Shown one piece after another: positions 55,043-63,630 of a stretch of DNA of 64,000 bases. The stretch spans positions 1 to 64,000 of the forward strand of contig CALHCI010000157.1 in NCBI GenBank assembly GCA_937931165.1, read 5' to 3'. The notes beneath the pieces are model-generated. The model was not told where the DNA came from. It made no database searches and saw only the letters and a program-made list of their open reading frames with translations. Positions within the stretch are counted from its first letter, which is position 1; each line of letters opens with the position of its first letter. The stretch is from an uncultured Granulosicoccaceae bacterium (GTDB taxonomy: Bacteria; Pseudomonadota; Gammaproteobacteria; Granulosicoccales; Granulosicoccaceae). A program made the position numbers and the translations under genes.

Positions 55043-56074
55043 GTGGCTTCGGTGCTTTATCTCACGGACACGCGTTATGGTCAGCGTGGCTGGAATCATC
55101 CGTCGGCAAGGCATCGTTGTTACCATTACGCTGATGCACTTGACGCCGCCGGGTATCACTCAAAGGTGGTGCCACTTGAGCGAGTAACATCAGCGATGCT
55201 CTCCCGATTTAAACATGTGGTATTTCATCGACCGGAAATGAACAAACGCTTTTTACATGCGTTTGATATCTGCCGGCAACGCTCTGTGAAAGTTCACGCA
55301 GATTTTGATGATCTTGTTTTCTGTGCTGACTACGCTGCTGAAAGTCCACTGTATCTAAATGGCGGGCGTAAATTGTCACAGGTACAAGAACAGTTTCGGT
55401 CGAGTGCGCGTGCTGCCGGCATGTTTGAGCACTTTCTGGTATCTACTCGATTTCTGAAAGAAAAGCTTGAACAACACTTATCACCGCAGCAGGTCACTGT
55501 GCTACCTAATTCTCTACCGCGTCTGTTCCGACGGCCCGGGTTAGCGCCTGACAATCCTGGTGATAAGGTCATTGGTTATTTCCCGGGTAGTCGTGGACAC
55601 GAGGCGGACTTTCAGTCTATTCACACAACTTTAAGGCACTTGCTTGGAAAACAGATGCGCTTGCTGATTGTCGGGCGATGGAATAATCCCGCGATAGAAG
55701 AACTGCCTGGTGTCGTGCATCTTCCTTTTAGCGACTACAATCAGTATCTTAAACTTTTGACCAGAGTGGAAGTGTCTGTCGCACCTTTGGAGAACAATGT
55801 GTTTAACAAAGCGAAGTCGGCGGTGAAGTTGATCGAGAGTGTTTCAGTTGGAACACCGATTGTGGCTTCTGCCATACCGGATATGCAGGATCACAATAAT
55901 CCGCTTGCGGTAATGGTTGAAAACGAAAAAGAATGGGAATCGTCTATTGTGGCTGCATTGAACATGGCCGAGAACAGGGATCTCGTTAATCGGGAGTCCG
56001 AACGTCTTGCCAGTTGTTATTCAGTCAATAATCGCCTCGACACACTACGTGAGCATTTTGAGTGGGCAGCCTGA
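55043..56074 (+). CDS. GT-B glycosyltransferase (GT4-like)
   Basis: 343 residues from GTG 55043. An acceptor-binding half carries 'SARHRCYHYADALDAAGY' and 'DFDDLVF'; the donor half has 'VIGYFPGSRGHEADF', 'LIVGRW', 'KLIESVSVGTPIVASAIPD'. The E-x7-E-like pattern of GT4 is suggested by 'KSAVKLIESVSVGTPIV'. It is a cytoplasmic sugar transferase in the capsule pathway. It ends inside the start of the next gene (13-base overlap). Confidence 0.78.
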   Translation: MASVLYLTDTRYGQRGWNHPSARHRCYHYADALDAAGYHSKVVPLERVTSAMLSRFKHVVFHRPEMNKRFLHAFDICRQRSVKVHADFDDLVFCADYAAESPLYLNGGRKLSQVQEQFRSSARAAGMFEHFLVSTRFLKEKLEQHLSPQQVTVLPNSLPRLFRRPGLAPDNPGDKVIGYFPGSRGHEADFQSIHTTLRHLLGKQMRLLIVGRWNNPAIEELPGVVHLPFSDYNQYLKLLTRVEVSVAPLENNVFNKAKSAVKLIESVSVGTPIVASAIPDMQDHNNPLAVMVENEKEWESSIVAALNMAENRDLVNRESERLASCYSVNNRLDTLREHFEWAA

Positions 56075-57084
56075 ATCTGTTGCTTCGGCGAGTCCGGCTT
56101 AAACCCGGACTTCGTTGGAGCAACATACAGCAATCACAAATTGATGACGTTGCAGGTGGTGGAAGGGCGAGTCCGTTGTTTCCGGGTGCAATGCTGTTTA
56201 ATCAGATTATGGTGTTTGCCGATGGTAAGCATAAATCTGATGGTGCTAACCCACTGGTGCCTGACACGATTGATCCGGTCTATGAGTACTGCAGTAACAC
56301 AACCATAGTAAATATTGTTACTGATGCGTTGATCATAGATGCTGAGCAGGTTGTTCCAATTGAATGCCTGAGTGCGATAAACAAACTCGTAAAGAATGAG
56401 CCTTCAATCAGCCGAATACTGTTACTTGGGAATGAACTCGGATATTTACAGGAACAACTCATCACAGATAAACCGGTAACTGTGCTAACACCTGACTGGG
56501 CAGACCCGTCGGCGCTGCACCGTATTTACCGTCAGGCCAGACATACAATATTTGTTGATACCCTGAGAGCGATGGATGCTGCCTATACCTGTTGTCGCTG
56601 TAGTGTGATTTTTAGTACTGAAAAACTGAAGGTTCCTGCGGCTTCGTTTTGGGTAAAGTGTTTGACCGAGATCTCAGTGTGTTCTGTCGTAGATGCGAAT
56701 GGTGATGTTATACCAGCAGGTGCGGAGTGCAGCTATCCGTTTTCTATTGTAGAAAACGACAGAAGCGAATTGTTAAAGGCGATACGTGAGAACGGTGGCG
56801 AGACCGGTGACGCAAGGTTTCCGGATATCGAAAATAACAGCGATAACAGGAAGTACTGCGCGACCAGTCACTGGCTTGATCAACTCGATACAAGTGTGCC
56901 GGTTATTCGACCAGCAGATTCAGGCAGCAGCTGGCGACACTTAAATATTCGAGACCGTAAAACCGCGGCCACCAGAAAATTAGCGAAACTTCGGCACGAT
57001 CCTTATGCGTTTTTCTCAGACTCGAAGATCAATCTGCTGCAACGCGCAGCAAAGTTTTTTTCACCTGAACGCAAGGCTGGCTAG
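56062..57084 (+). CDS. Unrecognised capsule-locus protein with basic C-terminal tail
   Basis: 340 residues from GTG 56062, overlapping the previous gene by 13 bases. I do not recognise a domain. It has no signal peptide or membrane helix. A central Rossmann-like pattern is suggested by 'ILLLGNELGYL' and 'VTVLTPDW' and by alternating strands. The C-terminus 'KLAKLRHDPYAFFSDSKI' followed by 'LLQRAAKFF' is a basic amphipathic tail of the RDPxxFFxDS type that I recall at the ends of several capsule glycosyltransferases, which suggests a membrane-contact or complex-binding role. It may be a divergent glycosyltransferase. Confidence 0.5.
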   Translation: MGSLNLLLRRVRLKPGLRWSNIQQSQIDDVAGGGRASPLFPGAMLFNQIMVFADGKHKSDGANPLVPDTIDPVYEYCSNTTIVNIVTDALIIDAEQVVPIECLSAINKLVKNEPSISRILLLGNELGYLQEQLITDKPVTVLTPDWADPSALHRIYRQARHTIFVDTLRAMDAAYTCCRCSVIFSTEKLKVPAASFWVKCLTEISVCSVVDANGDVIPAGAECSYPFSIVENDRSELLKAIRENGGETGDARFPDIENNSDNRKYCATSHWLDQLDTSVPVIRPADSGSSWRHLNIRDRKTAATRKLAKLRHDPYAFFSDSKINLLQRAAKFFSPERKAG

Positions 57085-57089
57085 CCATT

Positions 57090-58049
57090 ATGGCAACACC
57101 TGCACTGAGTTCTGTCACCGTCGGTCGGATATCAGGTTTACTGAACTCGAAGGTCAGGCATGATCTCAAGTTACTTGACAGTATGGCCCGAAGCGGGAAT
57201 TTTGATTTTCAGCTGCTAGAGAGTTTTTTTCAGAAAAACGCGACAATTTCAAACCCTGATGTTCGTTATTATCTAGCGTCGTTGTTGCTTCAGCTTGATA
57301 AGTTTGATATTGCCAGGGAGATCCTCGAAGGGTATGCCCCGAGACGTGAAATGAAGTGGTATTTTGCAGTGCTGAAATTTTGCACTGAGCAGAATCTGAA
57401 GTTGCCGAAATTATCTTTTGATGAAATTCAATGTATTGACTATCTTTCTGAGGTCGTCAACCCGTCGCACTTGACAGTCATTGACCGTATTGCCGAGTGT
57501 GAAGGCTTTGCAGTGGTTGGGAATGCACCGGGTAGTGAACGGTTTGTACACAGTAGTGCACTTTGTGCATTTTACTTCAATGATTATGAACTGAATGAAC
57601 GTATTACCAATAGCGCTACAATCCATGTGGTTACCCCGTCTTTTCAGATGTCACACACGGACTCTTCAAAAGCCCTTTGTATTACCGGCAACTGTATTTT
57701 TCATCGACGTAGTCTGGTCTGGCGAAAGTTTATAAATGAGCAGAGCTATCAATCTATTTACACAGTCCCGAGAACGCTTTGGTCGGGGCTGTCGTACGAG
57801 TTAAATGCCAGTCCTTCAGCGGGTATTTTGATATTAGGCTGGCTCGCAAGTGAACTTAGCGGTGGATCTCTAAAAAAGGAATTGGTTAGTGGGGTTGTTG
57901 CAGGATTTTCGAGCGGTGTACCCGCAATGAATCATACCTATGACAGTGAACCCGCATCTAAAAGGCACAACTGGGCAAATGAGGTGACAGTCAGAGCACG
58001 CTTTGTTGAGACGCTAAAAAGCGGCTGTGTCAGTTTCAGGCACACATAA
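57090..58049 (+). CDS. Putative sialyltransferase-like glycosyltransferase (GT29-like motifs)
   Basis: 319 residues. The first 130 residues are helical and TPR-like. Then 'GFAVVGNAPGSE' and 'FYFNDYELN' resemble the sialyl motif L pattern (VGNGPS ... IRFND) of GT29-type proteins, and 'NASPSAGILILGWL' resembles the motif S 'PSTG' segment. No signal or membrane helix. If correct, it adds a sialic acid or related sugar to the capsule. No sialic acid synthesis genes are in this window. The call rests on short motifs only; a general unknown transferase is the alternative. Confidence 0.5.
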   Translation: MATPALSSVTVGRISGLLNSKVRHDLKLLDSMARSGNFDFQLLESFFQKNATISNPDVRYYLASLLLQLDKFDIAREILEGYAPRREMKWYFAVLKFCTEQNLKLPKLSFDEIQCIDYLSEVVNPSHLTVIDRIAECEGFAVVGNAPGSERFVHSSALCAFYFNDYELNERITNSATIHVVTPSFQMSHTDSSKALCITGNCIFHRRSLVWRKFINEQSYQSIYTVPRTLWSGLSYELNASPSAGILILGWLASELSGGSLKKELVSGVVAGFSSGVPAMNHTYDSEPASKRHNWANEVTVRARFVETLKSGCVSFRHT

Positions 58050-58125
58050 CGTTTTATTGTTCCGCCAGCGCTTACCACAAGCGGATTGTTCAACCTGTGC
58101 ATAGTGATAGTGTTATTGTCTGCCG

Positions 58126-59313
58126 ATGTTGCAGGTGATTACAAAACGCCCCGGGATTTTGTTTCTCGCTTTCGGACAAATGCTTGTCTGGGCGTCCCTG
58201 TTCTATATTTTTCCGGCACTCCTTCTGCGTTGGGAGGGAGGCTTTGGCTGGTCGAAAGGCGGGATTACCGGTGCACTAACCGTAGCGTTATTGAGTTCAG
58301 CGGTATGCTCGCCACTGGTAGGACGATGGATCGATCGCGGCGCGGGGCCTGTGTTGCTTGCTTCCGGTGCGGCGTGCGGTGCCGTTTGTTTGTCTCTGAT
58401 GACCCTGGTGTCTGCGCTATGGCAGTTTTATCTGCTGTGGGCGGTGATTGGCTGTGCACTATCTGCCTGTTTGTATGAACCGTGTTTTATGTTGATAACC
58501 AGGGCATATGGCAAAGATGCCAAGCGTTCGATTATTGTGGTTACCCTGATCGCCGGGTTCGCGAGCTCGATCAGTTTTCCGGTGGCTCATCTGGTGGCGG
58601 AGCTTGCAGGGTTCAGAGCCGTGATGTGGAGTTTCGGCGCGATTGCGTTTTTTCTTAGTGCACCATTGCTTTATTACGGTGGAAAGCTGGTAGAGAGCGA
58701 TGTCACGATTGTCTCTGCTGCTGCTGATATCAATGCGGATAAATCGGTCTATCTGAAAAATCCGGTTTTTCTGAAACTTGCCTTTAGTTTTGCCGTACTG
58801 GCAGTGGTTCATGGCTCGGCATTGCATCATTTACTACCGCTGTTGCACGACCGTGGCATCAGTATTGGCAATGCGGTTTTAGTGGCCAGTCTGGTCGGAC
58901 CCATGCAGGTTGCTGGCCGTGTAATTATCACCGTGTTTCAGCAAAGGCTTGGGCATCCATTGATCGCGAGGAGTTGTTTTGTGTTGATGGGCGGCTCCAT
59001 GGTGTTGTTGTTCTTGTCTTTTTACGATCTGTGGGTGGCGGTTTTTTTTGCGATAGTATTTGGCGCAAGTTATGGCGTTGTGAGTATTATCCGGCCGGTG
59101 ATCGCACGGGATTTGCTGGGTGAGCAGAACTTCGGTGCCAAGTCGGGGTTATTGGCATTTTTTTACCTGATTGGTTCTGCAACTGCGCCGTATTTTGCAT
59201 CGCTGCTATGGTCCGCCGGAGGCTATAACCTGCTGATCTTTATATTGATGCTTTTTTGTGGTGCCGGACTTTTACTCATCCATTCGGCAACGAGGGTGCC
59301 TGCCGAATACTAA
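58126..59313 (+). CDS. MFS transporter in the capsule locus
   Basis: 395 residues with about 12 membrane helices. The 'LVGRWIDRGAGPVLLASGA' loop between helices 2 and 3 is the MFS motif A type. A longer cytoplasmic loop sits in the middle (about 190-205). Substrate unknown; oxalate/formate or monocarboxylate-type MFS proteins look similar. It starts 77 bases after the sialyltransferase-like gene, and its place inside the capsule locus may be coincidental or reflect transport of a capsule building block. Confidence 0.75.
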   Translation: MLQVITKRPGILFLAFGQMLVWASLFYIFPALLLRWEGGFGWSKGGITGALTVALLSSAVCSPLVGRWIDRGAGPVLLASGAACGAVCLSLMTLVSALWQFYLLWAVIGCALSACLYEPCFMLITRAYGKDAKRSIIVVTLIAGFASSISFPVAHLVAELAGFRAVMWSFGAIAFFLSAPLLYYGGKLVESDVTIVSAAADINADKSVYLKNPVFLKLAFSFAVLAVVHGSALHHLLPLLHDRGISIGNAVLVASLVGPMQVAGRVIITVFQQRLGHPLIARSCFVLMGGSMVLLFLSFYDLWVAVFFAIVFGASYGVVSIIRPVIARDLLGEQNFGAKSGLLAFFYLIGSATAPYFASLLWSAGGYNLLIFILMLFCGAGLLLIHSATRVPAEY

Positions 59314-59415
59314 TTGCGTCATCGATAGTTTTCGGGTCGTATTTTGCCGTGATTACACCGTTGGTTTGGCTTGTATCCTGCTCGTAGGTTTATCTATTCC
59401 TGACGAGATTCACTC

Positions 59416-60054
59416 ATGGCGGAAGCCCAAAGCCTTCCTCTGCTTAGTCAATATAGTGACGTATTCACGCGACTGCATGATGGAAAAAAGCGTTGTATGG
59501 ATTACGGCATGGATCGGGTTGCGCTTAACCGATACGTCGTAGATTCCGCCACCAGTACTGCTCATGCGGATCCGACGGCGCTGATCTCTATGGTCGACCT
59601 TGAACTGGTTGAAGAGGGCGACAGTCACACTGAAAAAGAACAACACTGCCGAGACACGCTCGTCGAGCTAACTTCGCTACAGGAAGAAGTTAATACACTG
59701 CAGAAAGTAGCGCGTGAGAAAGGCATTGCCGGAGGATTGTTGAATATCGTCGGACAGGCGTCGATTCAAAGCCCGGACGATCATGGCGCTTCGGTTATTC
59801 ATCAGCTGAGCGCGCTGATGGACGACGGAAAACCCGGACCTGCTGCGGCTATTGTCGATGGTGTACCAGTGGCGACCTCGACACCGGAATCCGTACAGCA
59901 GTCGGCTGCCAATGACGCTTTGCAACAACAGGATGCTGCCCCTGGAGGCATCACAGCTTTGCTTCGTCTGGCGCAGCAGGACTGGAAATCACTCACCGTG
60001 GATGTGTTGTTTTGTCTGGCGGCCTCATTTTTTGCGATTAGTCTGGTCAGCTGA
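59416..60054 (+). CDS. Unknown protein with C-terminal membrane tail
   Basis: 212 residues. It is hydrophilic and acidic for about 185 residues, with a helical stretch near 70-100 ('CRDTLVELTSLQEEVNTLQ') likely to form a coiled coil. It ends in one hydrophobic helix (VDVLFCLAASFFAISLVS), so it looks tail-anchored in the inner membrane. No family recognised. It lies between the MFS gene and kpsC, 31 bases before kpsC, so it is probably co-transcribed with kpsC-kpsS. Confidence 0.6.
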   Translation: MAEAQSLPLLSQYSDVFTRLHDGKKRCMDYGMDRVALNRYVVDSATSTAHADPTALISMVDLELVEEGDSHTEKEQHCRDTLVELTSLQEEVNTLQKVAREKGIAGGLLNIVGQASIQSPDDHGASVIHQLSALMDDGKPGPAAAIVDGVPVATSTPESVQQSAANDALQQQDAAPGGITALLRLAQQDWKSLTVDVLFCLAASFFAISLVS

Positions 60055-60084
60055 TGGGCGGCTGGCGTCAATTTTCGCTGCACG

Positions 60085-62184
60085 GTGACAGTTAAGGCTG
60101 TGGTTGGCTTTACATTGTCATCGGGCATTGGGCGCATACCGCACATTGAGAAGTTTCTCGATGTTGACGCGCTTTCGCGTAACCCGCTTCAACTCGTAAA
60201 AGGTCACTGTAAGGCGGTGTACTCGTGGGGCTCTAAACCTTACAGCGTGCACTCAGAACGACTTGCGCAACAATTCAATCTTCCGCATATCCGACTTGAA
60301 GACGGTTTTATCTGTTCCTTCGGTAAAACGGTGCGCCCGCGAAAGTACTCACTCGTGGTGGATCCGGTTGGCGTTTATTACGACGCCACCCGGCCTTCAC
60401 GGCTCGAGAATATTTTGAACGGGGAAGATATCGACTCAGCGTTGCTTAATGATCCGATCACAGTTGCCCGGGCAAAATCACTGATAAAGCGAATAGTCGA
60501 CGGGCGGATATCAAAGTACAACTATCTGTCTGTTGCTGCCAATCAAAGCAATTCTGCCGGGCAGGAAATACCGCACAGTGATGCAATGGCACTGGTTGTT
60601 GACCAGACGATGGGGGATCAGTCGGTACGGTTGGGAGGAATGGATCAACAGCGCTTTAATCAGATGCTCGATTGTGCGGTGCGGGAATATGGTGAAAGCA
60701 ACGTTATTGTAAAAGTACATCCGGATGTGTTGGCTGGTAAAAAAAGCGGTTATCTGACTGAACAGGCCGCACAACTTGGCGTACGGGTACTGGGAGATGA
60801 TCTTTCCGCCGATAAGCTTGCTGATTTTAATTGCGTTTTTGTTGGTACCTCTTTACTTGGCATGGAAGCACTGCTGCATGGCGGAACAGTTCGTTGCTTC
60901 GGGCAGCCGTTTTATTCCGGCTGGGGGTTAACTACCGATGAAACTCCGCAGCCGAGGCGAAAAGCCCGCCACAACCTGGAAGCGCTTTTCATAGCCGCGT
61001 ATCTATTGTATCCGTGCTACGTTGATCCGGTGTCCGGTAGTGTCTGTGAACTTGAAAACATTATCGATCATATCGGGCTTCAGTACGCTCAGCGCAACCG
61101 TATCAATCGCCGCTACACCTGTGTTGGTATCACGCCGTGGAAAAAAGGCTATATCGACCGCTACCTTCAGCGTAATGATTTTGCCCACCAGCATTGGTCA
61201 AAACGCACATTGTTGAGTGCTGCAAATGATGCGATTGATGACAGTGAAGCGTTATTGGTGTGGGGCAGAAAGTCGGAAGATTCTGCGATTGAATCTCATC
61301 TCGAAAACCATTCTGTGGCACGAATGGAAGATGGTTTTCTACGCTCTGTTGGTCTGGGCAGTAACTTCACTGCTCCACGATCGCTGGTAATAGATGATCT
61401 GGGTATCTACTTTGATGCGACACGCCCGTCAAGACTTGAAGTGTTGTTGCAAAACTATCGTTGCAACGATCAGCAGATACAGCGCGCCGGGCAGCTGATC
61501 GAAACGCTGAAAGAACATCGAATCAGCAAATACATCAGCGCCAACGATGAAATCGGCGGTGCTGAGTTTTATCGGGATAAAACCGTGCTGCTGGTCATCG
61601 GGCAGGTGCAAGGTGATGCATCACTGCGGTACGGCACCACAGATATTCGCACCAACCTCGATTTGATCAATGCGGTCAGGCAGGCGAACCCTGCAGGGGT
61701 GATTGTCTACAAGCCTCATCCGGACGTTGTCAGCGGAAATCGCGACGACGGAATTGCTAACTATGGAAAACTTTCGTCGCTTTGTGATCGGGTTGAAACC
61801 GAACTACCGATCCAAAATGTGATGCATCTGTGTGAGGAGATACACACTATGACGTCGCTGGCAGGGATGGAAGCACTACTTTGGGGCAAAAAGGTCGTTA
61901 CATATGGTAGACCGTTTTATGCAGGATGGGGATTGACTTCGGATAGTTGTCAGTTCGAAAGAAGACAAAGAAAGCTTACTTTACAAGAGCTTGTATATAT
62001 TTCTTATGTCGAATATCCAGCATATCTGGACATTACGTCAGGCGAATTCACCAGCGTGGAAAATACCATTGCCGCACTGGTTGAAGAGCGGTTGCAAAGT
62101 GCTGGCTCGCTAACCGCCACCGGACTAGAAAAATACGTGAACATTGTTCGCAATATAAGAAAAGGTCTTACCTATGCCGCGTAA
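60085..62184 (+). CDS. kpsC: Capsular polysaccharide beta-Kdo transferase KpsC
   Basis: 699 residues from GTG 60085. Two homologous halves each carry an 'EDGF' block ('IRLEDGFICSFG' and 'ARMEDGFLRSVG'), a 'YYDATRPSRLE' or 'YFDATRPSRLE' block, a 'HPDV' motif and 'PFYSGWGLT'/'PFYAGWGLT'. KpsC builds the poly-Kdo linker on phosphatidylglycerol with KpsS, using two Kdo transferase sites. Cytoplasmic, membrane associated. It overlaps kpsS by 11 bases. Confidence 0.93.
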   Translation: MTVKAVVGFTLSSGIGRIPHIEKFLDVDALSRNPLQLVKGHCKAVYSWGSKPYSVHSERLAQQFNLPHIRLEDGFICSFGKTVRPRKYSLVVDPVGVYYDATRPSRLENILNGEDIDSALLNDPITVARAKSLIKRIVDGRISKYNYLSVAANQSNSAGQEIPHSDAMALVVDQTMGDQSVRLGGMDQQRFNQMLDCAVREYGESNVIVKVHPDVLAGKKSGYLTEQAAQLGVRVLGDDLSADKLADFNCVFVGTSLLGMEALLHGGTVRCFGQPFYSGWGLTTDETPQPRRKARHNLEALFIAAYLLYPCYVDPVSGSVCELENIIDHIGLQYAQRNRINRRYTCVGITPWKKGYIDRYLQRNDFAHQHWSKRTLLSAANDAIDDSEALLVWGRKSEDSAIESHLENHSVARMEDGFLRSVGLGSNFTAPRSLVIDDLGIYFDATRPSRLEVLLQNYRCNDQQIQRAGQLIETLKEHRISKYISANDEIGGAEFYRDKTVLLVIGQVQGDASLRYGTTDIRTNLDLINAVRQANPAGVIVYKPHPDVVSGNRDDGIANYGKLSSLCDRVETELPIQNVMHLCEEIHTMTSLAGMEALLWGKKVVTYGRPFYAGWGLTSDSCQFERRQRKLTLQELVYISYVEYPAYLDITSGEFTSVENTIAALVEERLQSAGSLTATGLEKYVNIVRNIRKGLTYAA

Positions 62185-63484
62185 TGTGTTGCTTCTCCAG
62201 GGACCGGTGGGACCGTTTTTTCGAAAACTCGCCACACAACTCGAGCACAATGGTCACAACGTCCTGAAAGTGAACCTGAATGGCGGGGATTTCTTTTACT
62301 ACCAGCACGGCGATTTTATCAATTATCGCAATACGCCCGCGATGTGGCCGTTCTGGATTGAATCAGTCATTGTCGAACGCGAAATAGAACGCATTTATCT
62401 GTTCGGCGACTGCCGGCGGTATCATCGCCAGGCCATTGCAATAGCCAAAAGATTGGGGGTTGAGATCTTTGTCTTTGAAGAAGGCTACGTGAGACCCAAC
62501 TACACGACGTTAGAGCGTGGCGGGGTAAACGGCAATTCCGAAGCGTGTGAAAAAACCGAACTGAGTAAAAGTCTGGAGGCGATGGAGGTTCCGTTGCCGT
62601 CTGAAGACACGACATCAGCACCGGTAAACAGTGTGTTTATCAGTGCTGCCACCAGTGCGATGAAGTACTACATCGCATCTGCGGTGATGAGAAGACATTT
62701 TCCGGGCTATGAGCATCACCGGTCACTAAAGGTGTTTTCTGAAGGGCTGTACTGGATACGCTCCGGGTGTAGAAAAATGTTTTATAGGTGGAGTGAACGT
62801 GGCGTTAGTAACCGACTCACTAACGGAGAGATGCCGTATTTTCTGGTGCCGCTGCAGGTGCATAATGATACTCAGGTAACACAGCATTCTGACTATGGCA
62901 GTGTAGAAGAATTTATAGAGCGGGTGATTGTGTCTTTTGCCGGAGCGGCGGAGAATACCAATCTGGTATTTAAACACCATCCGTATGACCGAGGCTACAA
63001 GTGCTATAAAAAACATATACGTAACCTGGTGCGTAAGCATAAAGTGCAAGGGCGTGTTTTTTATGTGAACGATACTGACTTGCCCGCGCTACTGAGAAAC
63101 GCCAGCGGATCCGTTTTGATCAATAGCACGGTGGGGCTTTCCTCTCTGTATCACCAGACCCCGGTCAAAGCGATGGGGGATGCTATCTATGATCTGGCAG
63201 GTTTGACTCATCAGGGGTCTCTTGAAGCATTCTGGCAATCCCCCGGTGAAGTAGACAGAGACTTGTTTCAGAAGTTTCGCGAGTATCTGATAACAAAGAC
63301 ACAAATCAACGGGTCGGTCTACACTGAAGTTGATGCCGAGTGCGGCGCTTCCGGAATGATCTGGTCTGCTGAAATGTTTCGAACGCACATACAGGCGACT
63401 TATCATAACGTGATTGATCTGGAAGAACGCAGAGCAGAAGAAGCGGCACTGGAAAGAGAAGCGCAGAAGAAGCTTGCGGTTTAG
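62174..63484 (+). CDS. kpsS: Capsular polysaccharide Kdo transferase KpsS
   Basis: 436 residues. The opening 'LLLQGPVGPFFRKLATQLE' and 'VNLNGGDFFYY', then 'FEEGYVRPNYTTLE' and 'KHHPYDRG', 'NSTVGLSSLYH' are KpsS family blocks. KpsS adds the first Kdo to lyso-phosphatidylglycerol to start the capsule anchor. The C-terminus ends in a charged Glu/Arg-rich helix. Last gene of the plus-strand locus, 55 bases before a strong hairpin. Confidence 0.93.
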   Translation: MPRNVLLLQGPVGPFFRKLATQLEHNGHNVLKVNLNGGDFFYYQHGDFINYRNTPAMWPFWIESVIVEREIERIYLFGDCRRYHRQAIAIAKRLGVEIFVFEEGYVRPNYTTLERGGVNGNSEACEKTELSKSLEAMEVPLPSEDTTSAPVNSVFISAATSAMKYYIASAVMRRHFPGYEHHRSLKVFSEGLYWIRSGCRKMFYRWSERGVSNRLTNGEMPYFLVPLQVHNDTQVTQHSDYGSVEEFIERVIVSFAGAAENTNLVFKHHPYDRGYKCYKKHIRNLVRKHKVQGRVFYVNDTDLPALLRNASGSVLINSTVGLSSLYHQTPVKAMGDAIYDLAGLTHQGSLEAFWQSPGEVDRDLFQKFREYLITKTQINGSVYTEVDAECGASGMIWSAEMFRTHIQATYHNVIDLEERRAEEAALEREAQKKLAV

Positions 63485-63538
63485 ATCTGCGTTTACGACC
63501 ACTTGTGTTGTTCGGTGAATTAGACAAATAACACAACA

Positions 63539-63565
63539 CACTGACCTGTTTATTTCAGGTCAGTG
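63539..63565. terminator. Strong bidirectional hairpin at end of capsule locus
   Basis: Perfect 10-base-pair stem (arms 63539-63548 CACTGACCTG and 63556-63565) with a 7-base T/A loop. It lies between the convergent kpsS and the GspE-type ATPase gene. After the stem on the minus strand comes TTGTGTTATTTG, moderately T-rich; on the plus strand a TTTTAT follows about 15 bases later. Confidence 0.75.
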
Positions 63566-63586
63566 GGTAAAGTCGTTTTATACAGT

Positions 63587-63619
63587 TATGATTCCACTAT
63601 GACTCCACTGTGATTCCAC
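63587..63619 (+). repeat. Three tandem 11-base repeats
   Basis: Units at 63587-63597, 63598-63608 and 63609-63619 read TATGATTCCAC, TATGACTCCAC and TGTGATTCCAC, so each differs by one or two bases. They sit in the gap between the hairpin and the stop of the minus-strand ATPase gene, 12 bases past that stop. No coding or regulatory role is apparent; it may be a small replication-slippage repeat. Confidence 0.7.
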
Positions 63620-63630
63620 CGGGGATCGCG

